From Oxytricha trifallax (lineage: Eukaryota; Ciliophora; Spirotrichea; Sporadotrichida; Oxytrichidae): DNA of 64,000 nt. The notes under the pieces are model-generated. The model was not told the DNA's origin. It saw nothing but the letters and a program-made list of their open reading frames with translations, and searched no databases. Each line of letters opens with the position of its first letter. Position 1 is the stretch's first letter. Made by a program: the position numbers and the translations under genes. The stretch is from positions 81,611 through 145,610 of the forward strand of contig ARYC01000530.1 in assembly GCA_000711775.1 (NCBI GenBank). Reading direction: 5' to 3'. This document shows, piece after piece, positions 48,319 through 61,143 of this stretch.

Positions 48319-48614
48319 TAGCTGATAATTCAAAAATTAAATATCATTAACCTAAGCATAGATACACAAACAATGAGTGATATGAACATTCCAAAAAAGT
48401 GTGATAATTTCCACATTATGTGAATTAATAAGACTTGATCTCAGTAAGGAAACATTTTTAATTCATGAAAAGTATTTACTATTATCAGAAATTAAATTTC
48501 TACCCAAGTCAACTTGACTCAATATAAAGTATACATACCATATAACAATAGATATTATATTCATTGATTGTGACTGTGCTTATTTGATTGTCAAATATAT
48601 GATAAAAAAAAAAC

Positions 48615-48851
48615 TCATTGAGAAAGTCTTCTGCTCATATTCATTGATATAGAGTGTATAATGGCAAGGTTTCCAAAGGTTTTCGCTCTTTTAATTTAAT
48701 TAACACTTTTAAATATGGTTGCTCGACATACAGCATCAAAAGACAGCATTTGTAGAGGCTTTGAGACAAAAAAAACACATACAATCAATTATTTTTACAT
48801 AATAAAATCGTAATATTCCTTGAACCCATCTACAATAGCTCTATTGTTCAT
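48615..48851 (-). pseudogene. X-repeat ORF, right copy
   Basis: ATG 48849-48851 to TGA 48615-48617 gives 78 residues, starting MNNRAIVDGFKEYYDFIMQK and continuing LQMLSFDAVCRATIFKSVNQ. The left copy starts in the same way (MNKRAIVD) from ATG 25953-25955. The matching start and frame support a real gene. The family is unknown. It is upstream of the Y ORF on the same strand, so the two could be exons of one gene. Confidence 0.45.
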
Positions 48852-49045
48852 TCAAATTTATTTTTGATATGAAAACAAATATTAAATACATAGTCCTCAG
48901 AAGCTCATCATTCTTTTCAGATATCTTTTGATTTTTATCTCTCAGAAGAAGCCCTTCAAACAGTAAGAATATGATGTAAAAATGCCAAAAATTAATTGCA
49001 AAAATATACATAAAATTCATGTATAAAATTGGATGTAACCTTCTC
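48779..49045 (-). repeat. Direct repeat X, right copy (bordering the TBE break)
   Basis: Same orientation as 25878-26150 and lying just inside the other edge of the split TBE. X therefore flanks the whole insertion as a direct repeat, in the position an LTR or other terminal direct repeat would hold. The similarity ends within a few bases of where the 22-kDa gene resumes (49052). Confidence 0.65.
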
Positions 49046-49051
49046 TCATGT

Positions 49052-49236
49052 CTTAGTAGGAAGGTAAACTACCAACTCTTCATCTTTCATCGCATCCTTG
49101 TATATATTAGTCACATAAATCTCTGGATTGTTTGGTATAACAATTAATTTAATCTCATTGTTTTTTAAAGCTTTCTTCTCATCACATTGTACTGCCTTTG
49201 AGAATGATATTTGGTACCTTCCATAGTTTAAAGAAA
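49052..49236 (-). pseudogene. TBE 22-kDa ORF, 5' part
   Basis: It matches 289-483 of the first TBE (LYEDAMKDEELVVYLPTK region) from the break to the start-codon area near 49220-49236. A frameshift after MEGTK and an altered first Met show decay. With 25432-25840 it makes up nearly the whole 22-kDa gene. Confidence 0.75.
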
Positions 49237-49925
49237 TAAATTAACTAGAGTATTTGTTTATGTGTATGTTAAATGCTAACCATGTTGAGTGAGGTATTGA
49301 TATAGATCCTTTTTGCTTCTAATCTTGATATCATCTCTTTAGACTCAACCCTCTTCATTACTGTACCTATAGATTCCATCCTTGTTCCTTCTCTTGATAT
49401 TGATTTTAAACTTTAATATATAGAGTTATGGATCTTACTGTTTAAAATATTAGTAAATATGGGCATCATATAGGAGGTCAACCTGGTAGAGATACGTGGA
49501 GAAAGTTGGCAGTAGATGTAAAAAAAACTTCAGAAATAGAGCTCCATTTTTATCAATTTAGTTCCATTAAATTAAGTCTAAATTTGTTTAAATTTAATTA
49601 GTACCGGTACTAAATTCGTTTAAATTTAATTGATACCAATTTAATAGTACCAAAACTTAATTAGTTCCAAGTTTTAAACTTATAAGGTTTTGATGGAAAA
49701 GTTCTAAAATGGTTTAAAACCTAATTAGAACCAGTACTAACCTGAATTTTTTCAAAGTTGGTACCAAAATAAAAAAATTAATATGAAATAAGATAAATTA
49801 TTATTACAAAAAAAGTTTAAATATCCTCAAGCACCTCAAAATCAACCATTATAGTTGCTCTTGAAACTACTATACAGAGTAGCTATCACTTGAGAGCTTA
49901 TTAGAGCTTAATAATATAAATTTAA
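49237..49925. promoter_or_regulatory. TBE divergent spacer, second copy
   Basis: It matches 484-1183 over most of its length, including the iterated (A)TTAGTACC/GGTACC cluster at about 49550-49775. The fact that the motif array survives in a decayed copy is a shared-ancestry observation and does not itself prove selection. Confidence 0.5.
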
Positions 49926-51384
49926 ATTTGAATATACATAACAGCTAACTTAAAACGGAAATCAGTTTCTCTTTGTGCTGGATAATCAGCTCAACTTTGG
50001 CTCTACTAAAAAGCCTGAAATTATTAATGTTGAGAGGGAGTTAGAACTTAGAGCCCTTGATTTTGAAGCATAGGTCTTCAAAATTGAAGTTTAATATAAA
50101 TAAGATAATGCAGAGATGGGAGTTTAAACATTAATTTAAGATGTTGAGGAGGTAAAAGAAAAGCTTCTAGTGGAAAAGATTTAAAAATTCTAATGCTAAG
50201 ACTGCTAAAATTATTTTGTAACCGAATAGATCTTGAAGAGACACCTCAAAGAGATACACTCTGGCAAAGTTAAGATCTATTTTAAGCATGATAAAATGAT
50301 TGAAGGTACTAATGTACAACTTGTATAAAATCTTACACTCACTCTACAAAAGTAAAGAATCATATGCAAAAGCATCATTTGAGTTAGCTTTTAATGCAGG
50401 ATGAAGAAAATTAAAAACTTATTCGAGCTAAAAGAAAATCTAATAATCTTGAGTCATAAAGAGAGTAGCAGGAGAGACTCAAAAGACAGAAGCGATATGG
50501 ATCGATTAATCAACCAGCAAGCAATATCTTCTTAGTATGTTTCTATATATGAGAGAGCTATTCTTATTCCTGCACTAAATGCAGTTGATGTTATCAGTTG
50601 TATCAAAAATTACTTGCACATTAGCGTGCCTTACAAGACAAAGGTGATTGTGATTGATGGGTTCGCATACAAGATATATCCATTAAGTAATCTTATTAAG
50701 TACGAAAAGTACTAAAATGATTATGCTAACAAATATATGGTACTTAAAGAGTCTTAGAAAATAAATTGTAAGAACTTACTTAAGCTAGAAGATGTAATAT
50801 TAGGCTTTGGTTTTATAGCACTTAGGCTAAATAAATATGAAATGACTTGGAGACTATTTATATAATAATAGATACCCAGATGATTTGAATGATATATAAT
50901 CAGAAATGATTACTGGTGTCAAAGAGTTACATGAACATGGATATGTTCATAGAGATTTGAGGCCTGAAAATGTTATGTTAAACTTCTGCCCTATAGAAGT
51001 AGTAGTTATCGATTTCAATAGAGCCTTAAGGTAAGAGAATATAACACTAGCAAAGGTTCTTGGGACACCTGGTTACGTTCCAATCAGAGAAAAATGGACT
51101 AAATAGATCTGTTTAATTGAATGAATGGACAGTTGCTGCTATTATTTTGGAGAACGATTAGGAAAGCATGTCTTACTTTTGCACTAGACATGAAAAATAA
51201 TCAATAAGTTTAGTTTAGAAGCATATAAAGTAAGAAGATGTGCGAAGAATTTAGAAATTTTGTTGGGATGATAATTGTAAGAGCCCCTCTTTTTCCTCAG
51301 CAATCATTAGAAGACATGATTGAACCACCTAAGAGAGCAAGATTCAAAAAGTAAAACAAAGACAAGCAAATAAAATTCGTTTGA
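49926..51384 (+). pseudogene. TBE 57-kDa zinc finger-kinase, heavily decayed
   Basis: This is homologous to 1184-2631. The start ATG is lost (ATA at the equivalent place), and frameshifts occur in several places (for example before the fingers, near 50290 and near 50860). Finger 1 survives as CQDCQNYFVTEQILKRHLKE IH; the catalytic loop reads HRDLRPEN (Lys to Arg) and the DFG position is again DFN (IDFNRA). It ends in FV-TGA at 51382-51384, as in the first copy. Confidence 0.8.
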
Positions 51385-51429
51385 TTAGAGTAAACCAATA
51401 ATCTTTTATAATATATATTATACTCACAA

Positions 51430-51525
51430 AAAACCTGCGTTTTCTCAACAAACCTCAATAAGAATCCCAACTATACACTACAAATCAAATCACTAAAACA
51501 TCTAAGTAAGGGGTTTTGGGTTTTT
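51430..51525 (+). repeat. TBE right terminal inverted repeat, degraded
   Basis: It follows the 2693-2770 repeat (AACCTCAATAAGAATCCCAACTATACACTAC in pieces), and ends GGGGTTTTGGGTTTTTT: one G of the second G4 block and the final G are mutated, so the exact border and target triplet are uncertain by a few bases. Confidence 0.75.
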
Positions 51526-54490
51526 TATTACAAAGAATGAATAGAAAGGCAGTTTATTTACATACATGGGAAAAACTGCACAAAAAACTTATTAAACTTT
51601 GCATAATGAAAGCCTGGTAAATTTCTGATATTTTACTGAAGTTTGCATTTAGATCAGATAATCAATTCTTAATCTCTAGTTGTAAGTAGAAATCTAAAAT
51701 TACAATGTGTTTTAAAGTTTAAGACAATTAAAAATTGTAAAAGAAAAGATAGAGAGAAGGAGTTTCAGGATATATTGCAAGTCCGCTAAATGACAGAAAG
51801 CAAAATAAGTGTAACTTTAAATTTTGAGAATCTTTAGTCAGTGTTATCTAGTATGACAAAAGAAAAAATTTAATAATAAATAACTGAATTAAAGTTGAAT
51901 AATAATCTTTAGAATCAAGACTCATGAAGATGAAGTTACTAAACAAATAGATAAATAATAATATGCATACATAAAAAGTATGACTAAGCACTATTTTAAA
52001 GAGCAAAGTTAGACTTTGAATATAATACAATCGATTATTTTTTAAAATAAAAAATATTCTAATGTAATGTTGTTAATTCTAGCATTAATACGTAAATACT
52101 TCTATCTTAACTTATATTATTACATATATAGAAACTTCAGATTTAAACAAGTAAAAGCCACTTGATAACAAAAGAAAAGTACAAGGGTTATCTTTCATAT
52201 ACATATTTATATATTCTTAGGATTTATAACCATTTACTATAACCTAAAACTTTCGAATCTTTACGAGAGATTTTTCAATTATCAAAATATATAAATATAT
52301 CGAAAATGTTTCAATATAAATTCAATACTTGTGATAAAAAAACTCAAAAGTTAGAATTGATAAAATGAAAGTAGAGAAATTAAATTTATTCACGTTAAAT
52401 AAATGTATGAACGTTTTTAGATCTTTAATAAAAACTTAGATAATTAAAATCATAAATTACAGCTATTAAAATTGCGATTGGCATATTATAGATGATTAGA
52501 TGATTTTTTTCATATGAAATAAGACTATATCTACCATAGGAAATTCACTAATTAAAAGGGAATATTATTGGCTCTTCTGAAGATTTATTTTTTTCAAGCA
52601 AGAAATAAGAAACTAAAGGGAATATATTATTGTAAAAATCAGATAAAAAATATTATAAAATTATGTTGTGTAAATATTGGCTTTAATTAATTATTAAGCT
52701 TGGGGAAGAATTCCTAGAATAAAAAAGACAAGCATTATACAATAGATTATGAACTTCCTACATTTAAAATTGATTATGATTTTGCAACATAAGAAAGAAT
52801 AAATTGATAATCAGAAAAAATACAAACGTAATATCATGATAGATAGCTTAAAAGATCATAAAATAAGAATAAATGCAAAGAAAGAATAAAAGAATTAAAT
52901 AATATTTAATCTATGTTTTATTTAAATTATAAATTATCATCATTTTAAGACTCATAAATTGAAAGTGAAATTTTTGAGATATGGATAATCGAAAAACTTA
53001 TCTAGAGGAAGATAAAACAGATTTTTCCATTTAATTACTAAGATAATAATGAGTAAGAATAATTTTACGAATTAAATCAAAGATCATTTTAATTTTTATT
53101 AACATACATTAATATGTCTAATATTCTTTGAAGATATAAATAAGTATCAAGAGGTATTTTGTCCAAGCTAGTGTGATCGCAAAGAAAAAGAATCGAATAC
53201 TTTTCAGCTAAAGACCTAGAGTGTAGAACATGAATACTAGACACTCAAAATAGAGATAAATTTTAATACATAATTGTTGATAATTAAAATGATACTGCTT
53301 AGAAAAGAAGAAAGTTATGATTACCTTCAATAAAAGAATGATAGTATGTGTATTTTATGGGATTAAATACATAGCAGTGTATATTGAAAAAAATGCATTA
53401 ATGCTATGAGAAAAGTAAATTGAAAATTTCAAATATATGAAGAAGGAAAAGAAACAAAATTCAATACATAATGGTTTCGAACTGAAAAAGCATATTACGA
53501 ACCTTATAATAGTCGAGGAAGACTTTATGGTTTTATTTGCATATTACACTGATAGGATCATTTATCAGTCGTTGGCTATTTTAAGGATTTCTACTAAAAA
53601 TGTTAAATATTTAAAGCAATATTGTTAAGAAATTAAAGGGGTTAGATATGAAAAAACTATAACTTTCAAAAATTAATAAATAAATAAAAAGATACATGCT
53701 AATTTCTATTTATCATAACTATATTGCCTATAAAAAATTCACTCAAATACTCAAGTTATTTACAATTAAGTATAGTATACATTGAACTTTAAGATTAGGT
53801 TTTCTTAATATGAGTTCTTATATTGTCTTAAAATAAAGATAAAATAAAAAACAAAACGATTTGAAGGAAGCATTGAGAAACTCAGTCAATTAAAGATTTA
53901 GAATAGAAAAGCTAGCAATTATGCAATTTAGTATTTAAATAAAGTAAACTTTTAAAAGGCTAATACGAAAAAGAGATTTAATTGATCTTAATCAATTAAG
54001 CTTAAATGCAACTCTATTTGAGTTTAGTTTAAGCGCCTGCAGCTTCTTAATAAATTCAATATTCCCTTGTCTCCTAAAATGTATTACTTTTATAATATAA
54101 TTATTATGATAACTTTGCTAAGACTATAATAGTTTTAAACTTTATATCTATTAAGCTTTGATAATTAATCACAAAACTCCATATAAGGTTTATCATACTA
54201 CTTCTTAAAATAAACAAACTGTAATATAAGCAAGAAAAGCATGAAGAGCTTCAAGTTTAATAGACCAATAAGAAATTGATAAATAAAATTATTAAAATTA
54301 TAATTCTAAATTTTAAAACTAGATACAGGCAGGATATAATTTAAGCAATGGCGAGTCAACATCAATGAAAGCAAGGAAAAATTATAACAAATGCAGTAAA
54401 GCAGTATCAATACGAAGTGACTTTTAAGTGGAAAAAAATCCATTAGTAATTGTACTACATAAAAAATATTCACAAATTTGAATAAAATTC
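51526..54490. other. AT-rich stretch right of the split TBE
   Basis: No supported gene. Short open frames exist at 51848-52030 (minus) and 53437-53628 (plus), without domains or unusual composition. Confidence 0.35.
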
Positions 54491-54493
54491 AAT

Positions 54494-55006
54494 ATGCTAC
54501 AGTTAGAAAAACTAGTAGAAAATACCAAGTCAATTGTAAAACAGTCAAGCAAGCCACCAAACGAAAAGAAACGTAAATATGATGAACCATCTAAATCAAT
54601 TATAAAGAAGCATGAGTTAAAGTTTCGAAATTTAACAGTTTACGAGCAATTAAAAAATTATAACTCAGTAATTAAAAAAATTAGTTTGCAATATTAATAA
54701 ATATCTCAGCAAATAGCTTTGATAATTTTTATTAACTGTATCTTTGGAATTTTTTCAATACCAATTATAAATTTTTCAAATCATAAAAGAATATAGTAAC
54801 TCAGTTAAGTCTCTATAAAAATGAATAATTAATAATAAATTAGCATTTAATTAGAAATGACTAATTAATTTCAGAGTATTAACTACATAGAGTTGTTATA
54901 CATTCAGCAATAACAATCTCATTGTAATAAACAGAGAAAGATTGTTAAAAATTCCGTGAGGAAATAGCAAAGCAATATATAAGTATCTTGTAATTTATAA
55001 TGATAT
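54494..55006 (+). CDS. Hypothetical Lys/Gln-rich ORF
   Basis: ATG 54494 comes directly after an in-frame TGA. The first 67 codons (MLQLEKLVENTKSIVKQSSK PPNEKKRKYDEPSKSIIKKH) have protein-like, basic composition. Read with TAA/TAG as Gln the frame stays open for another ~100 codons to TGA at about 55004, but that part is AT-rich and may be chance. KKRKYDEP could be a nuclear signal. No family; possibly a macronuclear-destined segment. Confidence 0.3.
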
Positions 55007-55009
55007 TGA

Positions 55010-58000
55010 TCTTAAATAACTCCCTTAACATTTAGTATTTTTTCAATTAATTTCAAGTAATTTATTTAAATAAATTATAGAAGGAAAGGAAAATACTTAG
55101 GAGATCAGCTTAAAAGATGATATTGCGTGAAACAATACTAAAAAAAATATCTACAATATACATAAAAATTGTAATTCAATACAAAAATAAATAAATACTC
55201 ATAAAATAATTTAAGTTAAAAATATTGAAGAAAGTTAAGGAACTATCAACGATTTAATATTAAACTAGTAATTTCAAGAGTCAGATATTTACAAATCAAT
55301 TTCAATAACTATTAATGGATTAGCTATTATAGTTATTTAAACGAGAAAAGACTAAATGGTTAAGAGGCAAGTGATATTAAAGCAGTAGAAGATATATAAA
55401 AACAATCAAGAATATAAGCAATAAATAAGTTATTAAATCATTGCATCAGTTAAGTTTTTAATGGGATGTGATTTATTATTAATTTTATTTATATATTTAT
55501 TTAAAATATAATGAGAGTATTATTCAAAGCATTTTTACTATTATTTTATATATAATTGGGACACTCATCATTCTCCCTCTTAATAAAAATCAGAGTCTTA
55601 GTCTTTCTTCTCATTCTAATCAACAATTCCCTTGAGATGATTTTTATCCAACTATATCTATTTGTATTTATTAACTATGCTGATGCCTGTCTGTTCTCTT
55701 TCCACTTCTGGCTTGTTTATTTCTCTCAAAAAATACTTCATAATCACGCTATTTTGAATATCTTGAAGTGTAATTTGCTTATTTGATTGGCTTAATTTTG
55801 TTTCCAGTTATTCTAACCATCCACACTCGTCATTATATTTAACTCATTAATTTTAAAGTAGAGTAATCTTTCATTTTGAATTTCAACTGCAATTCGAAGT
55901 ATTCCTCAGTTTTATAATGCATTTTATTTACTTGAGATATCAAATAAGATAGTTGTTTGCGTATATTTTAATACTATAATTTTTTTATTCTATATGATAA
56001 GCATTATTACAAATAGTTTTTCTGTATCTATAAAAAATTAAAAATATTACGAAATAGATTGTTTTCTTGCATTTTATAAAATTAGATTTTAATTAATCTC
56101 AATATTTAACTCTTAATCTGCAGCTAAGAACTGTTGTAGATATAAATTAAGCATGATAATTTAGACATTTTGAGTTTTCTTATTTAGTCAATACTCTGTG
56201 ATGCTATTATATTTTTAAACGACTTTATTTTCTGTAACTATTATCTTTAAAATACTTATATTTTTTATTTAGAACAGAAATATTCTTTAGTAAAAAATTC
56301 TTATTCTACTTTAAATTCTTCAAGTAGTTACATTCACCTTTGATAAACATAAAGTTTTTAAAACTTGAAATAATTAATCTGTAAAATTCCCAATTATTTT
56401 TGAGTTTAATTAATCTTTGACTCTCGCTAATTTTTCTTCTAATCTTCTAGATTGATTAAATCTTCTTGTATAATAACTATATTAGTTCAAATATTATACT
56501 TGTTGATAAATTCACTTATATTATTTGGTAGAATTGTAGTTTATAATTTGATGTATGTTTTTTGGGGAAGCGGTAAATCCTATCTTTTTATTTTCCATTT
56601 TTAAAAAATAGATTATAGTTCTGTTTTTCAAAAAATTGTGTCATAATATCTATTAATTATGTGTAAAAACCAAATAGTAACTAATCTCTAAGAATAGAAC
56701 TCAAATATAAACCTTTTTGATTCTTTTGAACCATATTCAAATCAATTAATTATTTGCTATAATTAATACATATTTTGGCATAGATAAATTAATATTCACG
56801 AATTTTAAATAGGTAGTATTCTCTTAATCAGATAAATAGTATTAGTTTTAATGATACTATATATTCAATTCCTCAAATTTAATTTCTATTTAAATAAGTC
56901 TTGTTTGTCAAATAATTTGTATTTAGTAAACTTTCACGTCGTAACTTTGATAATTTTCTAAACGATATAGAAATACTAACCTTAATAGGTTAATTCGATG
57001 AGATATTTATAGGAAGAGTAACATTTAATTTTTAACTTCCTCTCAGATATTACTGCATCTTGATATTATTTATTTTAATTGGTAAAATATATATTGCATG
57101 GATTAGTTAAGCTTTCGTAGCACACTTTTTATTTTTCAATATTATATTTATGTCAAAAATATAATCAATAATGCATTAATGACATACTTTGATTTTTATG
57201 CTTCTACTTAACCTAGCGAATCATTAAATATTGTTATATTTCAACAAGATTTATAATTTTTCACCAAAACTTTTTGTGTAAATTTTTAAATTTAATATAT
57301 TTAGGCAAATAGGATTTGTATATTTTTAGTAAAAATTAGATTAATTACTTAGTAAGAGTGTGCTGTTTTATATTAACATTAGAAAATTTTAATATGATAT
57401 TTAGATTATATTCCTACCTGAAGTTTCCTCATTCAATATAATGAAACAAATCTACAATACTCTCACAGTAAGTTATGATCTATTTATATATAATATTCAG
57501 TAAGGATCAACTCTGGACTTGCAATCAATCATATATTTTAGTTCATAGAAGTATATCAATGAGGAGAGTGATGCATAAACTTCTGGTAATTTTAGTAATT
57601 AAATTTTATAATGATATTAACATGGTTTAACTTTTTGAAGAAAACTAAACTCCAAACATCATTTTTAATAGCAAAGCAAGGAATTAAGGGAAAATATAGA
57701 AAGGATTTTTTTCTAAACAATTAAATTTTAGTTAAACTATTTTATTTTCATTATGATTTTGTATGATTCAAGTTTGAATTATTGCATTTATTGAACCTTA
57801 ATATGCCATTTAAATTATATTTTTAAACCTTTATTTAAATTATTGTATTGATTCAAGACTTTTATAAAGCTACTCATTCTTAACTTAATTCTTTATTTTT
57901 ACAGAACTAACTTTAATAAATTAATGAGACAGCGAGATAATAATTCTATTTGTATTAATGCAATCAAATTATTTTTTCTAATATAATATTATACATAATA

Positions 58001-58530
58001 GATATTAAAAGAAGATTTTCTTAGAAATAGTCATAATTCTATTTTTAATAATGTTGCATTATGTAAAAAAGTGAAATCTCTCTTGTCTAAGATTCTCTAA
58101 TTTTTTATAGTTGTCATTCGCATCTATTAAAATAATCCAAGACAAAAAGTTTCAATATATCTAAGGATGAGAGTCATTTAAAACACATGCAGTAGTTTTA
58201 AGGATTTTTACGAATAGGAAATTGGGACATGTGTATTTAAAAGTTAACACATTGTTTAATGATTTGCATACTTCAGCCACTTTGACTTAATATGACTGTA
58301 AATATAAATACTTAATTTTTATTTTTAAAATAACATAATAATATAGAAAATGAACTTAAGATTTATTTCTTGAAATATAAATAATAAAGCAATAGATTGT
58401 GGTGTGTATCATGCGGAGATATTAATATAACCTCATAAGAGTTTCAATGGTAATTGAATGTTCAAAACTCGTAATCGATATTTCGAACACATCATGTTAC
58501 TCCTTCCATTGAAAATTTAAATTCAATTGA
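55010..58530. other. AT-rich noncoding stretch
   Basis: A 76-codon frame at 55556-55786 is hydrophobic and lies in a slightly richer patch, but is unconvincing. Nothing else is supported. Confidence 0.35.
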
Positions 58531-58532
58531 AT

Positions 58533-58614
58533 AATGGCTCTAAAACAAAAGACAGACTCAGACTTCGTTGATAAGTTTCTGAATGATCATATTTAAAAGG
58601 GTATAATTTCTAAT
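58533..58614 (+). CDS. Short ORF resembling a gene start
   Basis: ATG 58533 to TGA about 58612: MALKQKTDSDFVDKFLNDHI QKGIISN. The charged, balanced composition contrasts with the AT-rich surroundings, and the ATG follows AATTGAATA. It may be the first coding piece of a macronuclear-destined gene interrupted by an eliminated sequence. No family; low confidence. Confidence 0.25.
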
Positions 58615-61143
58615 TGATCACATTTTAAAGGATTTAGTAACTTCAAGCATGTATGTAGTTGAGTAGAATTTATCGTCAAATTTTTACCACTAATTTTTGA
58701 ATTTATTGCAATATTTTAAGATTTCTATTATCAATAAAAATACATTAAATAACTAATAAGAAATGAGGTAGGAAAAAGTTTTGCTATATTTTACTTTATC
58801 CTTTTCCAAACTGAAAGCCACTATTTCAAAAATCTATCATCCTTTTGAGAAGAGTAGTGCTCTATGTTAGAGATTAACCTTTTTAAAGTTGTTATAAAGT
58901 TTTTTATTTCCATAATTATTACATATCTTTAATGCATTGCAGAATTTCATGCCTATTGTATATTCTATTTATCCCTTTGAACCTAGTATTGTCATTTTGG
59001 ATGTTAAATTATATTAAATTTAACATAGTTATCTAAACACATAAGATCTATGGTATAAAATATTAATTAAATATTAATTGAAATCATTTGTTCATTCAAA
59101 TAAATAAAATATATTAGCTCAACATTCTTCATATCAACAATTACTATAATAATAAACATAAAGATTGAAAATATATCAATAGCTAAAAAGTGATTTACCG
59201 TGTTTGTTAAATAAATTTCTATCGTATAAAAAATTTTACGTAAAAAATTTGAAAAAAATTAGAATCATTTAAAATTTTAAAAAGCTAATAAATAAAAATC
59301 TTTTTCTAAAAAGAAAGAATTTTTTATTAATTAAGTGAGATTCAATTAAAATTAATATAAACGAATCTATTACTAAATGAGAAAATTAAAAGCACCACAG
59401 CTCTCATGAGCATTATTATATTTATTTTTTTCCTTTTAGTGATTTTGCATAAGGTTTAAAATAAGTTATTACTATGAAATAATGAATTCCATGTCAAAAA
59501 TGTAATGTAAATTTGACATTGTATTATTTTATTTAATCTTGGAGACTTAAATTTTTTAGAATTAAAATTTTTACTTCAATCATTAAAGTTTATAGTTTAT
59601 CTTAGAATAGTATATATAAGTAAACTAGATTGTAGATTAAATGTAATTAAGATATCCAATTAAAATAATGGTTGAAGTATTCTTGAAATTAAGATAGCAA
59701 CCAGCAAACTAAAGCCAGATATAATGATTTAAATATATATTCAGGATTTTTTGAAATAAGTTAAAATCAATTTAAAATTAGTAGAATAAAATTAGAAAAT
59801 GTAATAATTATGAAGCAGATGGAGATGATCCACTTTAAAATTTGTAAATAAAATAAAAATATTAAAATCTTTTTTATTTTAACAATACTATTGAGAGGGA
59901 GTAATTGATGGCTAAAGTTCAAAATTAAAAAGCTAGATTGATCAAGAATTATTAAGACATTACAGAGACAGATAAAGAAAATGAAGAGACTAAAAATATG
60001 AACAATGGCAATGCTACTTATTGATTCAAGTTTTAAATACTAATTTGTAATGCTAGAAGTCATTTATAAATTAATATCCAGATTTTTCAATAAAATATTA
60101 TTCTATGTTAGTTTTTTAATTTTACACATTCTTATGTTAAAATCTTCCCTACAGATACCAGTCTACAGCCAGTAAATAAAATGTATGAAATATAGAAATT
60201 TCTTCTGCAAATTAAATCCTAAAAAGTAATATAAAATAGGAATAGATAGAAGCTGCTGTTTTAGGTGATAATGTTTGGATTTAAAATTAAAATTGAGATC
60301 ATATCTTTTAATTTTGTTCTTCATGTATCTGTTATATAGAATTTATCTTAGAAAAATAATAATTATTTAGAATACTCATTCTTTAGAATTTTTTCATAAT
60401 TTTTATTGACAAAAAAATGAATAAGTATCTTTATTAATCAATCAACTTTAAATAATTATTAATTACTATTGCACTTTAACTTCTTTTGATTTAAACTGAA
60501 TATTATCATTTTATTATGTACTATTATTTATAAGTTTGTTTGTATATTTGTAAAGTCATAATATTTTTTACCAATAGTTTTAATCAGTTTATTAATTTAT
60601 TTTTTTAATTCGCATTCATGATTTATGATATATTTTACGAGAAATAGATGATTATAAGAATTTGATTTAGTTTAAATGTAATAGTTATTAGTATATTAAA
60701 AAAATATCTAAATTTTAATAGCCTTATTATTCATGCACTATCCTTCATAGATGTCATCATTATTCCAATATCATGAGCTTTTTCTTTTCTTTGTAGCTTG
60801 TCGAAGACCCAGTCTAGATTAGTTACCATTCTAGCCAGGTACAACCACTAAAAAATATAATTAAGATATGTTTTTTGTAACTTACATTTAATGTGAGTGG
60901 TATGACATCTTTTGATCAGACATTTTTATTCTATCTAATATTCTTAATCAAATTCTTATAATCATCTATTTTTCGTATAATGTATCATAATTACTAACAA
61001 TAAAGTTATCTGTATTACAATGTTTTTCGTTTGATTTAAACTAAGATTATATTTTTTAAGATTTGTGAAATTTATTAAAGCTAAGAGTTTAAAAAAGGAT
61101 ATTTCTTAATTTCATATTGCAAAATGTTTTTATTAATTAAACT
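58615..61143. other. AT-rich stretch with one weak coding-like patch
   Basis: At 59909-60022 a frame reads MAKVQNQKARLIKNYQDITE TDKENEETKNMNNGNATY to TGA; upstream codons in the same frame are open from about 59757 (including NYEADGDDPLQNL). It may be a gene fragment. The remainder is featureless. Confidence 0.25.

Larger units (their letters stand above)
24312..51525 (+). mobile_element. TBE: Second TBE, split by about 23.2 kb of nested insertions
   Basis: The left half (24312-25840) has the left tip, the transposase (+) and the 3' part of the 22-kDa gene (-). The right half (49052-51525) has the 5' part of the 22-kDa gene (-), the 57-kDa gene (+) and the right tip. Orientation and order are those of one element. 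By alignment with the copy at 1-483, the left half stops at the equivalent of position 270 and the right half resumes at 289, leaving only about 18 bp unaccounted for. The left flank is ATT, fitting the ANT target; the right tip is mutated. The simplest reading is a single TBE into whose 22-kDa gene a large block was inserted and later enlarged by further insertions. Confidence 0.7.
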
